A stretch of DNA of 64,000 nucleotides. Origin: Hydrogenophaga sp. RAC07. Its GTDB lineage: Bacteria > Pseudomonadota > Gammaproteobacteria > Burkholderiales > Burkholderiaceae_C. Position numbers and translations under genes: made by a program. The stretch's first letter is position 1, and the number at the start of each line of letters is the position of its first letter. Of the stretch, positions 36,002 through 48,515 are shown one piece after another. Location of the stretch: NCBI RefSeq assembly GCF_001713375.1, contig NZ_CP016449.1:2170001-2234000 (forward strand), written 5' to 3'. A model generated the notes under the pieces. That model saw nothing but the letters and a program-made list of their open reading frames with translations. It had not been told where the DNA came from and searched no databases.

Positions 36002-38302
36002 ATGTCCCAACGGAAATCCCACCGGCGTCCCGCCACCCTCCGCCCCACGCCTTCGAGGCCCCTGCCCGCTTCCACCGCCATGCTGCCCCTGGGCGCCATG
36101 CTCCTGGCCGGTTCCCTGAGCGCCATGGCGCAAACCACGCCGTCCAACACGCTGCCCACGGTGACGGTGCGGGAACAGGCCGAGGCGCCGGAAGGCAAGG
36201 ACGCACTGCGTGCGACGGAAACAGGCATCGGCAAAGGCCGTCAGAAATTGCGCGACATTCCGCAATCGGTGACCGTGGTGACCGAGAAGCTCATCGACGA
36301 CCGCAACCTCGACACGGTCAAGGAAGCCCTGAAAAACACGGCAGGCATCACCTTCCTGGCGGCTGAAGGCGCCGAAGAAGACATCCGGCTGCGAGGGTTC
36401 TCACTGCAGGCCACGGGCGACCTGTTCATTGACGGGATGCGCGATCCTGCCTTCTACGAACGCGACACGTTCAACCTCGACCGCATGGAAGTGCTGCGGG
36501 GTTCTGCCTCCATGCTGTTTGGGCGTGGTTCCACCGGCGGCGCGGTCAACCAGGTCAGCAAGGTGCCGCGTCTGATCACCGAGCACCAGGTCGACCTGAC
36601 CCTGGGCAGCCACGCCTACCGCCGCGTGCAGGGCGATTTCAACATCCAGACCGGTGAGAGTTCGGCCCTGCGCCTCAACGCCATGGTGACCAAGGCCGAC
36701 AACAACGGCTCGGGCGCCAGCCTCGACAAAAACGGCGTGGCTCTGGCCTACCGCTGGGGCATCGGCGAGCGCAACGAGTTCCAGGCCAGCATCTACAACC
36801 TGGACAACAACAACGGCATCAACTACGGCATCCCGTTTATTGCGCCCTACGCAGGCGCGCCCAACACCGAGCGCGTGCTGCTGCCGCTGGATCCCAAGAA
36901 CTACTACGGCCTGGCCAGCGACTACAACGACAGCAGCGCGACCATTGCCGGCTTCAGCCACATCCACCGCTTTGACCGCGAGAGCGAGATCAAGACCCAG
37001 GTCCGGGTGGGCCAGTTCAAGCGCGACCAACGCTCGGGTGCGATCCGCTTCGCTGCGGCAGGGCTCCAACCCGGTGGTGTGGCCGCCAACCTGACCAACT
37101 TTGGTCCCGATACGGTTCTGCAGCGCAACCTGCATCTCAAAATCCAGGACATGGACAACGTCCATGTGCAGAGCGACTACAACGGCAAGTTCGAGGCGCT
37201 CGGCTTCAAGCACGACATCCTGGCCGGCGTGGACGCGTCGCGCGAGGAAAAGACGGTCTACGCGGCACGCAACGCCAACCAGGGTGGCGTGGTGCCGACC
37301 AAACCCACCACCACCATCGGAACGCCCAACGACGGGGCTTCCGTGAACGAAGCCCTGCGGGTGCTTCGCATCAGCAACCAGTACGCGTCAACCGGCTGGG
37401 GCGCCTATGTGCAGGACGTGGTTCAAATCACCCCCACCTGGAAGCTGGTCGGTGGACTGCGCTACGACAACCTCACGGGCGACTACGACGCCTTCTCGAT
37501 TCCGAACGGTGCGCCAGGGCCGGTCACAACCAACAGCTACCGCATGAAGGTGTCCGAGGTGAGTCAGCGCGTGGGCGCTCTGTGGCAGCCCAACGCACTG
37601 CAATCGTTCCATGCCTCCGCGGGCACCTCGTTCAACACCTCGGGCGATGCCTATTCGCTCGGCGCAAGCAACGTGGACACGCCGCCCGAGAAGAGCATCA
37701 ACCTTGAAATCGGCGCCAAGCTGGATTCGGCTGACAAACGCTTCACGACGCGCCTGGCTGTGTTCCGCTCGACCAAGCTCAACGAGCGCAACACCGACCC
37801 CGATCTGCCGGTGGTCACGCTCTCGGGCAAGCGCCATGTGGCCGGCTTCGAGGCCGACATTTCCGGACGCCTTTCGCCGACCTGGGAGGTCTACGGCTCC
37901 TACATGTGGATCCCCATCGCCAAGGTGGACAAAGCTGCGCCCTGCCCACCATCGGGCGGTTGCACGCAAAACACGCCCGGTGAGCGCGTCGGCGACCGCC
38001 CGACCCTCACACCCGAGCACAGCGGCACGGTGTGGAGCACCTGGCAGCTCACGCCCAAGTTCCGCTTTGGTGCCGGCCTGAACTTCCGCAGCAAGCAGAA
38101 ACCCCTTCGCTCCGAGTTCCATGTGCCCAGCTACGTGACAGCCGACCTCATGGCCGAGTACCGCTTTGACTTCGAAAACCTGATCCTCAAGGCCAACCTC
38201 ACCAACGTGACCAACAAGCTTTACGCCGACGCCCTCTACCCCGCGCACTATGTGCCGGGTGCGGGCCGCACGCTGCAGGTGACTGCCAGCCTGAAGTTCT
38301 GA
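36002..38302 (+). CDS. TonB-dependent siderophore receptor (Fiu/catecholate type)
   Basis: The 766-residue outer-membrane protein imports ferric siderophores using TonB energy. It has a signal peptide (about 1-43, ending AMA) and a TonB box-like TVTVRE. The plug domain ([14 protein letters not shown] to VNQVSKVP) and a 22-strand barrel follow, ending in the terminal aromatic signature LQVTASLKF. The plug sequence, with [17 protein letters not shown] and [18 protein letters not shown], is of the Fiu/FhuE group. PiuC, the next gene, is the usual companion of Fiu/PiuA-type receptors and supports a catecholate ligand. The exact siderophore is not predictable. Confidence 0.93.
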   Translation: MSQRKSHRRPATLRPTPSRPLPASTAMLPLGAMLLAGSLSAMAQTTPSNTLPTVTVREQAEAPEGKDALRATETGIGKGRQKLRDIPQSVTVVTEKLIDDRNLDTVKEALKNTAGITFLAAEGAEEDIRLRGFSLQATGDLFIDGMRDPAFYERDTFNLDRMEVLRGSASMLFGRGSTGGAVNQVSKVPRLITEHQVDLTLGSHAYRRVQGDFNIQTGESSALRLNAMVTKADNNGSGASLDKNGVALAYRWGIGERNEFQASIYNLDNNNGINYGIPFIAPYAGAPNTERVLLPLDPKNYYGLASDYNDSSATIAGFSHIHRFDRESEIKTQVRVGQFKRDQRSGAIRFAAAGLQPGGVAANLTNFGPDTVLQRNLHLKIQDMDNVHVQSDYNGKFEALGFKHDILAGVDASREEKTVYAARNANQGGVVPTKPTTTIGTPNDGASVNEALRVLRISNQYASTGWGAYVQDVVQITPTWKLVGGLRYDNLTGDYDAFSIPNGAPGPVTTNSYRMKVSEVSQRVGALWQPNALQSFHASAGTSFNTSGDAYSLGASNVDTPPEKSINLEIGAKLDSADKRFTTRLAVFRSTKLNERNTDPDLPVVTLSGKRHVAGFEADISGRLSPTWEVYGSYMWIPIAKVDKAAPCPPSGGCTQNTPGERVGDRPTLTPEHSGTVWSTWQLTPKFRFGAGLNFRSKQKPLRSEFHVPSYVTADLMAEYRFDFENLILKANLTNVTNKLYADALYPAHYVPGAGRTLQVTASLKF

Positions 38303-38325
38303 CAACGCACCGCTCCCAGGCTTTC

Positions 38326-38354
38326 GCCGCCCCACCTGCGTGGGGCGGCTTTTT
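38326..38354 (+). terminator. Terminator between the receptor and piuC
   Basis: GCCGCCCCA pairs with TGGGGCGGC around a 6-base loop and is followed by five T residues. It lies only 33 bp before the piuC ATG. piuC may depend on read-through or on a promoter hidden in this short gap. Confidence 0.85.
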
Positions 38355-38387
38355 GCCTTATCCAATGACACCAACACAAGAACTCCC

Positions 38388-39068
38388 ATGCTGTTGACCT
38401 TGCCCGACATCCTGAGCCAAGACGACCTGCGCAAGGTCCACCAGGCGCTGACCAACGCGCCCTGGTCCGACGGCGGCGAGAGCGCAGGCACCCAGGCCCG
38501 CGCGGTCAAGAACAACCTGCAACTGCCGCACGACTGCGACGCGGCCCAGGCCATCCGCGCCCAGGTGCTGCGGGGCCTTGACAGCAGCCCGCGGTTCTTT
38601 TCAGCGGTGCTGCCACTCAAGGTGTTCACGCCGCGCATCAACCGCTATGCAGGGGAGAGCAACGCCTACGGCAACCACATCGACAACGCTGTGCGCGTGT
38701 TGCCCGGTGGTCAACGCGTGCGAACCGATGTCTCATGCACCGTCTTCCTGAACGATCCGACCGACTACGACGGTGGTGAACTGGTGGTCGCCGACACGTA
38801 CGGTGAACACAGCGTCAAGCTGCCCGCCGGGCATGCCGTGATTTACCCTGGCACCAGCGTGCACCAGGTCAAGCCCGTCACGCGTGGCGAGCGCCTGGCC
38901 TGTTTCTTCTGGGTCCAGAGCATGGTGCGCAGCGACGAACACAGACGCATCTTGTTCGACCTCGACATGAACCTGCTCGCGCTGCGCCAGCGCCACGGTG
39001 AAACCGCCGAGACCACCGCCCTCACGGGGACGTATCACAACCTGCTGCGCCTGTGGGCCGACACATGA
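38388..39068 (+). CDS. piuC: Fe(II)/2-oxoglutarate-dependent hydroxylase PiuC (YbiX)
   Basis: The 226-residue PKHD-type dioxygenase has iron ligands H97-x-D99 (YGNHIDNAV) and H159 (SVHQV), and 2-oxoglutarate-binding R169. The family is linked to iron-uptake receptors (PiuA/PiuC, Fiu/YbiX); the true substrate is unsettled. The start at 38388 gives the normal family length; an in-frame ATG at 38340 lies inside the terminator. Its TGA overlaps the next gene's ATG. Confidence 0.94.
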   Translation: MLLTLPDILSQDDLRKVHQALTNAPWSDGGESAGTQARAVKNNLQLPHDCDAAQAIRAQVLRGLDSSPRFFSAVLPLKVFTPRINRYAGESNAYGNHIDNAVRVLPGGQRVRTDVSCTVFLNDPTDYDGGELVVADTYGEHSVKLPAGHAVIYPGTSVHQVKPVTRGERLACFFWVQSMVRSDEHRRILFDLDMNLLALRQRHGETAETTALTGTYHNLLRLWADT

Positions 39069-40183
39069 GCTCCGCGTCCACCACTGCGCAAACGCTGCCC
39101 GATGGCGTGGTGACGCTGGCCGACCACGAATTCCACGCTCGCGGCCTGCTCGACGAAGCGGTGTGGGCCTATTTCAATGGCGGAGCCGCCGACGAGCTCA
39201 CCTTGCGTGCCAATGCGCAGGCCTGGCAAACCATCGAGCTGCTGCCGCGCGTGATGCGCCAGTTGAGCGGCGGCCACACCCGCGTGAACCTCCTGGGCCG
39301 CGAATGGCCCCACCCCATCCTGGTCGCGCCCATGGCCTACCAGCGGCTGGCCCATCCCCACGCCGAGCAAGCCACCGCGCTCGCCGCTGCGGCGCTGGGG
39401 GCCGGGCTCGTGCTCAGCACACAGGCCAGCACACTGCTTGAAGACGTGGCCAGGACCGTCCTGCCCGAGCCAGACCGTGGCCCACTCTGGTTTCAGCTCT
39501 ACCTGCTGCCCGACCGCGGCTTCATGAAAACACTGGTGCAGCGCGCGGAAGCTGCCGGCTTCGACGCCCTGGTGCTCACGGTCGACGCGCCCGTGCAAGG
39601 AGCTCGCGACCGGGAGCGCCGCGCCGGCTTTCGACGGCCGGCAGACATCACGGCGGTCAACCTGGTCGGGCGTGTGGCGCCCTCGCCGCTTTCCCTGCGG
39701 CCAGGCCAGAGCAGGCTGTTCGACGACCTCATGACCCACGCCCCCACCTGGGACGACATCGCCTGGCTGCGCTCCATCACCCGCCTCCCCGTGCTGCTCA
39801 AAGGGGTCGTGCACCCGCTGGATGCGCGGCAGGCGCTGAGCTGCGGCGCAGCCGGCGTGATCGTCTCCAACCACGGAGGGCGCACGCTCGACACCATGCC
39901 CGCCACCGCCACGCTGCTGCCGCGGGTGATGCAGGCGGTTGCGGGTGATGCGCCTGTGTTGGTGGACGGCGGCATCCGCCGCGGCACCGACGTGCTCAAG
40001 GCCATGGCGCTGGGCGCCTCGGCTGTGCTGGTGGGCCGCCCGGTGCTGCACGGCCTGGCCAACGCCGGTGCCACCGGGGTGGCCCATGTGCTGCGCCTCT
40101 TGCGCGACGAGCTCGAGATCTCCATGGCACTCACCGGCTGCCGGACCCTGTCCCATGCAGCTGCGACCCTGAGCCACGCCTGA
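39065..40183 (+). CDS. FMN-dependent alpha-hydroxy-acid oxidase/dehydrogenase
   Basis: The 372-residue TIM-barrel flavoenzyme belongs to the lactate/glycolate oxidase family. The catalytic His and substrate Arg are H270 and R273 in [10 protein letters not shown], the flavin-contacting Lys is K246 (LLKGV), and [14 protein letters not shown] is the expected FMN site. It oxidises an L-2-hydroxy acid to the 2-oxo acid; the electron acceptor (oxygen or quinone) cannot be told. It overlaps piuC by ATGA, an unusual partner. PiuC uses a 2-oxo acid as co-substrate, so a supply role is possible but speculative. Confidence 0.88.
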   Translation: MSSASTTAQTLPDGVVTLADHEFHARGLLDEAVWAYFNGGAADELTLRANAQAWQTIELLPRVMRQLSGGHTRVNLLGREWPHPILVAPMAYQRLAHPHAEQATALAAAALGAGLVLSTQASTLLEDVARTVLPEPDRGPLWFQLYLLPDRGFMKTLVQRAEAAGFDALVLTVDAPVQGARDRERRAGFRRPADITAVNLVGRVAPSPLSLRPGQSRLFDDLMTHAPTWDDIAWLRSITRLPVLLKGVVHPLDARQALSCGAAGVIVSNHGGRTLDTMPATATLLPRVMQAVAGDAPVLVDGGIRRGTDVLKAMALGASAVLVGRPVLHGLANAGATGVAHVLRLLRDELEISMALTGCRTLSHAAATLSHA

Positions 40184-40226
40184 CCTCCGTCAGGAAGTGA
40201 TGGAACACCCGCCTGCCAGCGGGATC

Positions 40227-41644
40227 TCAGCCCAGAGGCGGCGGTGGTCCGGCCCAATCGCCGCCCAAGGCCTTGTACAAGTCGAGCGCCGCCGTGAGGC
40301 GCGACAGGCTCTGTGTGGCCAGCGCGTCGAGCGCGGCAAACAAGGTGCGCTGCGCATCCAGCACCGACAGCAGATCGCCACTGCCCTCGCGGTAACGCAG
40401 CTCGGCGAGTTGCAGCGAACGCCGCGCCTGCGCCACCACCTCGCGCTGCAGCGCTTCCTGGCGCTGGCTGCGGTCCACGTTGCCCAGCCCGTCGTCGACT
40501 TCCTTGAGCGCGGTGCGGATGGCCTTGCCGTAGTTCTCGATCAACACCAAGCGTTGCGACTCGGTGCTGCGGATCTGCAGGCGCTGGCGCCCGCCGTCAA
40601 AGATGGACTGCGCGAGCGACAGGCCGATCGAAATGCCGCGCGTGGGATCGGCCAGGCTCAACAAGGCCGAGGTGCCCAGGCTGCCCGAGGCCGACAGCGA
40701 CAGGCTGGGCAGCAGTGCCGCGCGCGCGGCGTCCACGTTGGCATCGGCCGCGGCGAGCTGCGCCTCGGCCGATGCCAGGTCGGGCCGGCGCGTGAGCAAG
40801 GACGAGGGCAGGCCCGGCGACAGCGCGGGCACACGCAGTTGTGCGAATTCGCCCGCCTCGGGCGTGTAGCCCTGCGGCACGCGGCCCAGCAGCAGCGCCA
40901 GCGCCGTGCCGGTCTGGCGCTGCTGCAGCTCCAGCGGCAGCAAGGCCGTGCGTTGCGACAGCACCGTGGTGCGCTGCTGCGACACCTCCAGCGCGGTGGC
41001 CACGCCGTTGCGCTGGCGCGCCTCAACGATGGCGAGCACACGCTCGGCAATGGCCAGGTTCTCGCGCGCGATGCGCAGGCGTTCGGCGGTGTTGAGCCAC
41101 AGGAAATAGTTGTTGGCCACGCCGGTCAGCAGCGTGAGGCGCGCGGTCTTCCAGTCGAACTCGCTGGCCTGCAACGAGGCCTCGCCAGCGCGCACGCCGG
41201 CGGCAACCCGGCCCCAGAGGTCGACCTCGTAGCTCACGGACAAACCCACGCTGCTCGACTCGCGCGAAGTGGCCGGCACACCGGGCCCGTCGCTGCGGTT
41301 GGCCGACACACCCGCGTTTCCATTCACCGACGGCAGGCGCGACACGCCGGCCTGCTGCAAGGCCAGGTCGGCCTGGCGGATGCGTTCGATGGCAATGCGC
41401 AGATCGGGGCTGCCGGCCTGGGCTTCTTCAATCAGGCGCTCCAGCGGCTCCGAGCCGAAGGACTGCCACCACGCGGTGGTGAGCTGCGCGGCCTCTGAAG
41501 ACGGGGTCGCCGGGCTCCAGGCCGCCGGCATCTCGACCACCGGCGCGCGCGCCGGGTCGGTGGTGGCGCAGGCCTGCAGCGCGAGCGCGATGGCCAGCAC
41601 CAGCGGTTTGGCGAAAGGAAATGCAAACGGTTTCATGACAGTGC

Positions 41645-41648
<4 letters not shown>
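40227..41648 (-). CDS. Outer-membrane efflux lipoprotein, NodT/OprM family
   Basis: The 473-residue TolC-type channel subunit has a lipoprotein signal with lipobox LQAC followed by ATT. Two OEP repeats follow, with [10 protein letters not shown] (about residue 140) and [21 protein letters not shown] as family landmarks. It forms the outer-membrane exit duct for the adjacent MacAB-type pump. The ATG at 41648 overlaps the macB stop (ATGA); an in-frame ATG at 41636 gives a more typical signal peptide and is an equal alternative. Confidence 0.93.
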
Positions 41649-43686
<2,038 letters not shown>

Positions 43687-43690
<4 letters not shown>

Positions 43691-45111
43691 CGCCGTGCCC
43701 CACCTGCAGCGCCACCGGGCATGCCGCCCGGCCCGCCCATGGCCTGACCGACACCCGCGCCCTGCTGCGCCGCGGTGGTGCGGCGCTCCGGTTCACGCAC
43801 ACCGGCAACCACGCGCTCGCCTTCCTTCAGACCCGACAACACCTCGGCGTGCACGCGGTTGCTCACGCCGATGGTCACGTCGCGCTCCTTGATGCTGCTG
43901 TCCTCGGCCATCACCTTGGCTTTGGCCTGGCGCGGTCCACGCACGGGGCGCGCAGCGGCTTCGTTGCGCGGCATGCCGCTGCTGACCGCGGGACGGGTGC
44001 GGGCAGGCTCGCCTGCACCTGGTGTGCCTGCAGCAGGCGCACTGGCCGCTGGCGCGCCCGGAGCAACGGCCGCACCCGCCGCGGGCGGCCCACCCTGCAC
44101 ACCCCGGTTGCCCTGCGCGGCACTGCGCTGGATCGTCAGGGCCGACATCGGCACCATCAACACGTCTTTGGCATCCGACACTACAAAGAACACCTGCGCC
44201 GTCATCTGCGTCATCAGGCTGCGGTTGTTGTTGGGCACTTCAAACAGCGCGTTGTAGAGCACCACGTTGTTGGTCACGGTGGGGGTGGGCTCGATCTTCT
44301 TGAGTTCGCCGTACCAACGCCTTCCCTGGCCACCGAGGGTGGTGAAGTACACCGGCATGCCGCCGCGGAGCTTGCTCACGTCGGCCTCCGACACCTGCGT
44401 CTGCACCGTCATCACCGACAGGTCGGCAATGCGCATCAGCGTGGGTGCGGACTGGTTGGTGTTGAGCGTCTGGCCCTGGCGCGCGGTGATGCTCACCACC
44501 GTGCCACCCATGGGGGCGTAGATCTTGGTGAACTTGAGGTTGGCCTCTTCCACCCGCATGCTGGCCTGCAGCTGTTCCATCGACGCCTTGAGCGACTGGA
44601 TCTGGGCGCGCGCGGTGCGCACCGTGGTCTCTGCGTTCTGCAAGGTCTCGGTGGTGGTGGCTTCTTCGAGCATCAGGTTCTTCTGGCGCTGCAGGTCGCG
44701 CTCGGCCTTGCCCAACGCAAGTTCGCGCTCGGTCATCTGGGCCGCCTGTGAACGCAGCTGGGCACGGCTGGCTTCCACGCGCGCCATCGATGTTTCGGCG
44801 TCGATCTCGGCCAGCAGGTCGCCCTCTTTGACCTCGCTGCCCACCTCCACCAGGATCTTGCGCAACTGGCCCGACACCTGCGCGCCCACGTCCACATAGT
44901 CGCGCGGCTGCAGCGAACCGGTGGCGCTGACCTGGTCTTCTATGTCGCCGCGCTGCACGGTGGCCGTGATGTAGGCGCTCTCGGCTTTCGCGCCCGGGCC
45001 ATACCGGACCCAGGCCAGCCCGCCGCCCAACACGGCCAGCGCGACCAGTGCGATCACGGCCAGTTGCCAGGGGCTTCGTTTGCGGACGGCAGTGGAAGAA
45101 ACTTGGTTCAT
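43687..45111 (-). CDS. macA: MacA-type periplasmic adaptor (HlyD/RND membrane-fusion protein)
   Basis: This 474-residue membrane-fusion protein has an N-terminal anchor helix (about 16-36) and a biotinyl-lipoyl domain ([21 protein letters not shown]). A long helical hairpin (about 100-195) and beta-barrel domains follow. A Gly/Ala/Pro-rich insertion (about 340-405) and a Gly-rich C-terminus are longer than usual. It bridges MacB and the NodT channel. The start at 45111 is the Met before the anchor; a longer frame runs into the divergent kinase region and is rejected. It is the first gene of macA-macB-nodT. Confidence 0.93.
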
Positions 45112-45244
45112 ATCGGTGTGTGTCGTGCCAGGCGTTGGTTCAGGTGATGCCGCATGGTGCACGGCAAATATGGAAAGAATGCGCAAGATACGAAGCCGCG
45201 CGTGCACAAAGTTTGAAAGATTTGGGCTTACGCTCCACGACACC

Positions 45245-46789
45245 ATGCCTTCAGACCGCACCACACCGACCTCAACCCTGCCCCGCTCCCGCGCCTGGCT
45301 CTCGCGCTTCGACACCTTGCGCGTCAAGCTCTTCCTGGCGATTGCAGGTGCCAACGTGGTGCTGGTCATGTCGGCCTACCTGATCTACAGCTGGAGCTTT
45401 GACAAAGGCCTGGTCGAGTACCTGAACAAGGCAGACGAGGCCCGGCTGCAACCCCTGATCGTGCGACTCGCCGAGGGCCACCGCCTGCACGGCAACTGGG
45501 ACTGGATCACCAACGACCGTCAGCGCTGGCAAGACCTTTCGCGCGAGGTGCTGGGCAGCGGCCGCATGGCGCGCCGCGCAGCAGAAGGTCAGCCTGCGGC
45601 ACTGCCCGGGGAAGGTGCACCCCCACCCGAACCACCACCGGACAACACCGCGCCCGTCGTCACGGGACCGCCCCCGCCCGCCGTGCCCCCCACGCTCACC
45701 ATCGACCCTCGACTGCTCCTCCTGGACCCGCAGCACCAGTTGCTCATGGGACCCGAAGGCCGCACCGAACAGGCCGTGCTCAAACCCATCGAGGTCGACA
45801 GCCAGTTGGTGGGTTACCTGGGCTACGTGCCGCGGTTGAAGATGGTGGCCTCGCTGGAGCGCGTGTTCCTCGCGCAGCAGACCCGCACCTTTGCCGCGAT
45901 TGCGCTGGGCATGCTCGCCGCCGTGCTGCTCAACGCCGCGCTGATCGCGCGCTGGCTCTCGCGGCGCCTGCGGGTGCTCGGCGAAGGCACGGCCGCGGTG
46001 GCGCAAGGCGACTACAGCGTGCGTCTGCCCGCGCGCGGCCACGACGAACTCGCCCAGCTTGCCGATGCCTTCAACCACATGGCCACCTCGTTGCAGGCGG
46101 CGCAACAGGCGCGCCAGCAATGGATCGCCGACATCGCGCACGAGCTGCGCACGCCGCTGGCCACGCTGCGCGCCGAGATCGAAGCCCTGCAGGACGGCGT
46201 GCGAAAGCCCGACATGGCCAACCTCGACTCGCTGGCGCAGGAAGTGCACCGCCTCACCCGGCTGGTGGAAGACCTGCGGCTGCTCTCGCTCTCCGACCTG
46301 GGTGCGCTGGACTACCGGCTGGCCACCGTGGACCTCGGCCGTTTTGTGGGTCACCACCTGAGCGACGCCACCGGCCTGCAGGGCGAAGCCCTGAAGGTTC
46401 GGAGCGAACTCGATGACGGTGTGCAGATTCGCGCCGACGGCGACCGGCTGGACCAGGTGCTCTCGAACCTGCTGCAGAACACACAGCGCTACAGCAGCGC
46501 CCCGACCACGCTGAGCGTGCAGGTGCGCCGCGACGGTACCGAAGCGCGGCTGACCTGGGAGGACACCGGACCGGGCGTGCCGCCCGAGGCCTTGCCCCGC
46601 CTGACCGAGCGGCTCTACCGCGTGGACGCTTCGCGCTCGAGCGACAGCGGCGGCTCGGGCCTGGGGCTGGCCATCGCACACGCCATTGTTGAAGGCCATG
46701 GCGGGCGCATGCAGGCCTCGGCCAGCGCGCTCGGTGGCCTGCGCTGGGACATCTGGTTGCCCCTGCACGCGGAAGCCGCCCATGACTGA
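45245..46789 (+). CDS. Sensor histidine kinase (BaeS-like)
   Basis: The 514-residue protein has two membrane helices (about 28-50 and 216-236). Between them is a periplasmic sensor containing a Pro-rich stretch (about 121-150), followed by HAMP, HisKA with phospho-accepting H299 (DIAHELRTPL) and HATPase (NLLQNTQRY, DTGPGV, GGSGLGLAIA). It is divergent from macA and coupled to the response regulator, so it probably senses envelope stress or drugs and controls the pump. The start is uncertain: no clear Shine-Dalgarno precedes 45245, and ATGs at 45170 and 45080 are in frame. Confidence 0.9.
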   Translation: MPSDRTTPTSTLPRSRAWLSRFDTLRVKLFLAIAGANVVLVMSAYLIYSWSFDKGLVEYLNKADEARLQPLIVRLAEGHRLHGNWDWITNDRQRWQDLSREVLGSGRMARRAAEGQPAALPGEGAPPPEPPPDNTAPVVTGPPPPAVPPTLTIDPRLLLLDPQHQLLMGPEGRTEQAVLKPIEVDSQLVGYLGYVPRLKMVASLERVFLAQQTRTFAAIALGMLAAVLLNAALIARWLSRRLRVLGEGTAAVAQGDYSVRLPARGHDELAQLADAFNHMATSLQAAQQARQQWIADIAHELRTPLATLRAEIEALQDGVRKPDMANLDSLAQEVHRLTRLVEDLRLLSLSDLGALDYRLATVDLGRFVGHHLSDATGLQGEALKVRSELDDGVQIRADGDRLDQVLSNLLQNTQRYSSAPTTLSVQVRRDGTEARLTWEDTGPGVPPEALPRLTERLYRVDASRSSDSGGSGLGLAIAHAIVEGHGGRMQASASALGGLRWDIWLPLHAEAAHD

Positions 46790-47489
46790 AACACGCCCAC
46801 GCATCCTCATCGTCGAAGATGAAAACAAGATCGCCGGCGTGCTGCTGGACTACCTCGCCCAGGCGGGCTATGACTCGCACCACCTCACGCGGGGCGACGA
46901 AGTGGAGCCCTGGCTGGACAAGCACCCGGTCGATCTGTTGCTGCTCGACCTGATGCTGCCCGGCAAGAACGGGCTGGACATCTGCAAGGCCTTGCGCGCC
47001 GGCATGCCCGGACGCCCGGCACCGGCCATCATCATGGTCACGGCGCGCGTGGAAGAGATCGACCGCCTGCTCGGGCTGGAGCTCGGCGCCGACGACTACA
47101 TCTGCAAACCCTTCAGCCCGCGCGAGGTGATCGCGCGCATCAAGGCCGTGTTGCGCCGGGGCACGCACACCGCCTCAGCCGCGAGCGAAGAACCGTCCGG
47201 CGGCTTGACGATGGAGGATGGCGCGTGGCGCGCCACCATCGCCGGCCACGATCTGGGTCTGACTGCGGTGGAGTACCAGCTGCTCAAGGTCTTGAGCGCA
47301 CGGCCCGGTCGCATCTTTTCGCGCGAACAACTGATGGACCTGATGTACCGCGACGAACGCATCGTCTCCGACCGCACGGTGGACAGCCACATCAAGAAGT
47401 TGCGCCGCAAGATCCAGGAACAGCTGCCGGAACACGAGCTGATCCACTCGGTCTACGGGCTCGGCTACCGGTTCGACCCGCTCCCCTAA
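46782..47489 (+). CDS. OmpR-family response regulator (BaeR-like)
   Basis: The 235-residue protein has a receiver domain with phospho-acceptor D56 (LLLLDLMLPG) and a winged-helix DNA-binding domain (LTAVEYQLLKVLSARPGRIFS to RTVDSHIKKLRRK). Its ATG lies 8 bp inside the kinase gene, so the pair is co-translated. The likely targets are its own promoter and the divergent macAB-nodT promoter, which share a 133-bp intergenic region. Confidence 0.93.
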   Translation: MTETRPRILIVEDENKIAGVLLDYLAQAGYDSHHLTRGDEVEPWLDKHPVDLLLLDLMLPGKNGLDICKALRAGMPGRPAPAIIMVTARVEEIDRLLGLELGADDYICKPFSPREVIARIKAVLRRGTHTASAASEEPSGGLTMEDGAWRATIAGHDLGLTAVEYQLLKVLSARPGRIFSREQLMDLMYRDERIVSDRTVDSHIKKLRRKIQEQLPEHELIHSVYGLGYRFDPLP

Positions 47490-47576
47490 GACCCGCCCTT
47501 GTGCGCGACGCACCAAGGCCCCGGGGTGCCTGCGGCGCCAAGCGCCCGCGCTCCTATTCTTTTTCGTCGTTTATAC

Positions 47577-47597
47577 AAATGCGACGTATTCTTGTTT
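47577..47597 (+). promoter_or_regulatory. Fur box upstream of the tonB operon
   Basis: AAATGCGACGTATTCTTGTT resembles the Fur site ahead of the siderophore receptor (AATGCGAA...TTCT). It lies 63 bp before the 25-residue peptide ORF, in a short AT-rich stretch that should hold the promoter. Confidence 0.6.
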
Positions 47598-47659
47598 AGA
47601 ATTGGCGCTTCACGCAGCCCCACACAGTGGCGCAGTCAGCACCACCGAAAGGACACGCC

Positions 47660-47737
47660 ATGACCACCGGAATCGCCGCCCTCGGCACCAGCCTGATCGT
47701 GTTGTTGTGCGCCCTGTGGTGGATCTTTCGCAACTGA
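47660..47737 (+). CDS. 25-residue single-helix membrane peptide
   Basis: A complete ATG-to-TGA frame of 26 codons has AAAGGA 6 bases upstream. The peptide is a single hydrophobic helix (GTSLIVLLCALWWIF) with a short N-terminal polar part and an Arg-Asn end. It lies between the Fur box and tonB, 28 bp before the tonB ATG, and so heads an iron-regulated operon. I know of no named family. It could be a regulatory or accessory micro-protein of the TonB complex, or a leader peptide. Confidence 0.55.
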   Translation: MTTGIAALGTSLIVLLCALWWIFRN

Positions 47738-47765
47738 TGCACAAACAGCCCACGCCGCTAAACTG

Positions 47766-48488
47766 ATGAACTCTTTCAGCGCCACCCTGGCGCCGCCCCT
47801 CACGCCCATGCTTGCTGTCGCGCCTTCACGCCTGCACCGCCGTCTGGCCATCGTGCTCGCAGTGGTCGTGTTTCACGTGGGGGCGCTCTGGGCCTTGCAA
47901 AGCGGCTTGCTCAAGCGCGCGGTGGAGCTGGTGATCCCGGTGCAAGTGATGGCCGAGTTCATCACGCCGCCGCAGCCGCAGATCGAGCCGCCGCCGCCCG
48001 CCCCGCCGGTGGCCAAGCCCACACCGCCAAAGCCGAAACCCAGGCCGGTGCCCCAGCCCCTGCCACAACCGGTGGCCAGGCCCACGCCCGAACCGTCCAC
48101 GCTCGCACCGGTGGTGCCGCCCAGCCCACCCGCACCACCGGCCCCCCCCGAGCCCGTGGTGGCCGCCGCACCGCCGGCCCCGCCCGCGCCGCCCGCACCA
48201 CCACGCATCGAGCTGCCGTCCAGCAGTGCCGACTACCTCAACAACCCACGCCCGCCCTACCCGCCGCTGTCCAAGCGCCTGGGTGAACAAGGCAGGGTGG
48301 TGGTGCGCGTCTTCATCGAAGCGGATGGAACCGCCTCACGAGCCGAGGTGCGCCAGTCCAGCGGCTTCGAGCGACTGGACCAGACCGCGGTGCAAACGGT
48401 GATGCGCTGGCGCTATGTGCCCGGCAAACGCGCCGGTGTGCCCGAGGCCATGTGGTTCAACGTGCCGATCAATTTCGTTTTGGAATAA
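47766..48488 (+). CDS. tonB: Energy transducer TonB
   Basis: The 240-residue protein couples the inner-membrane proton motive force to outer-membrane receptors. It has a signal-anchor helix (about 26-46) and a long Pro-rich periplasmic spacer (about 68-150, with KPTPPKPKPRPVPQPLPQP). The C-terminal TonB domain (PPYPPLSKRLGEQGRVVVRVF to MWFNVPINF) contacts TonB boxes. It is co-directional with exbB and exbD, its motor partners. The receptor at 36002 is a likely client. Confidence 0.95.
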   Translation: MNSFSATLAPPLTPMLAVAPSRLHRRLAIVLAVVVFHVGALWALQSGLLKRAVELVIPVQVMAEFITPPQPQIEPPPPAPPVAKPTPPKPKPRPVPQPLPQPVARPTPEPSTLAPVVPPSPPAPPAPPEPVVAAAPPAPPAPPAPPRIELPSSSADYLNNPRPPYPPLSKRLGEQGRVVVRVFIEADGTASRAEVRQSSGFERLDQTAVQTVMRWRYVPGKRAGVPEAMWFNVPINFVLE

Positions 48489-48515
48489 ACCCCGTCAGCA
48501 GGAGTCAGAAAAATC

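Noticed and set aside
48001..48220. Tandem-repeat or CRISPR-like look of the Pro codon runs in tonB
   Set aside because: The repetition is the coding of the Pro-rich TonB spacer; there are no regular spacers or direct repeats of CRISPR type.
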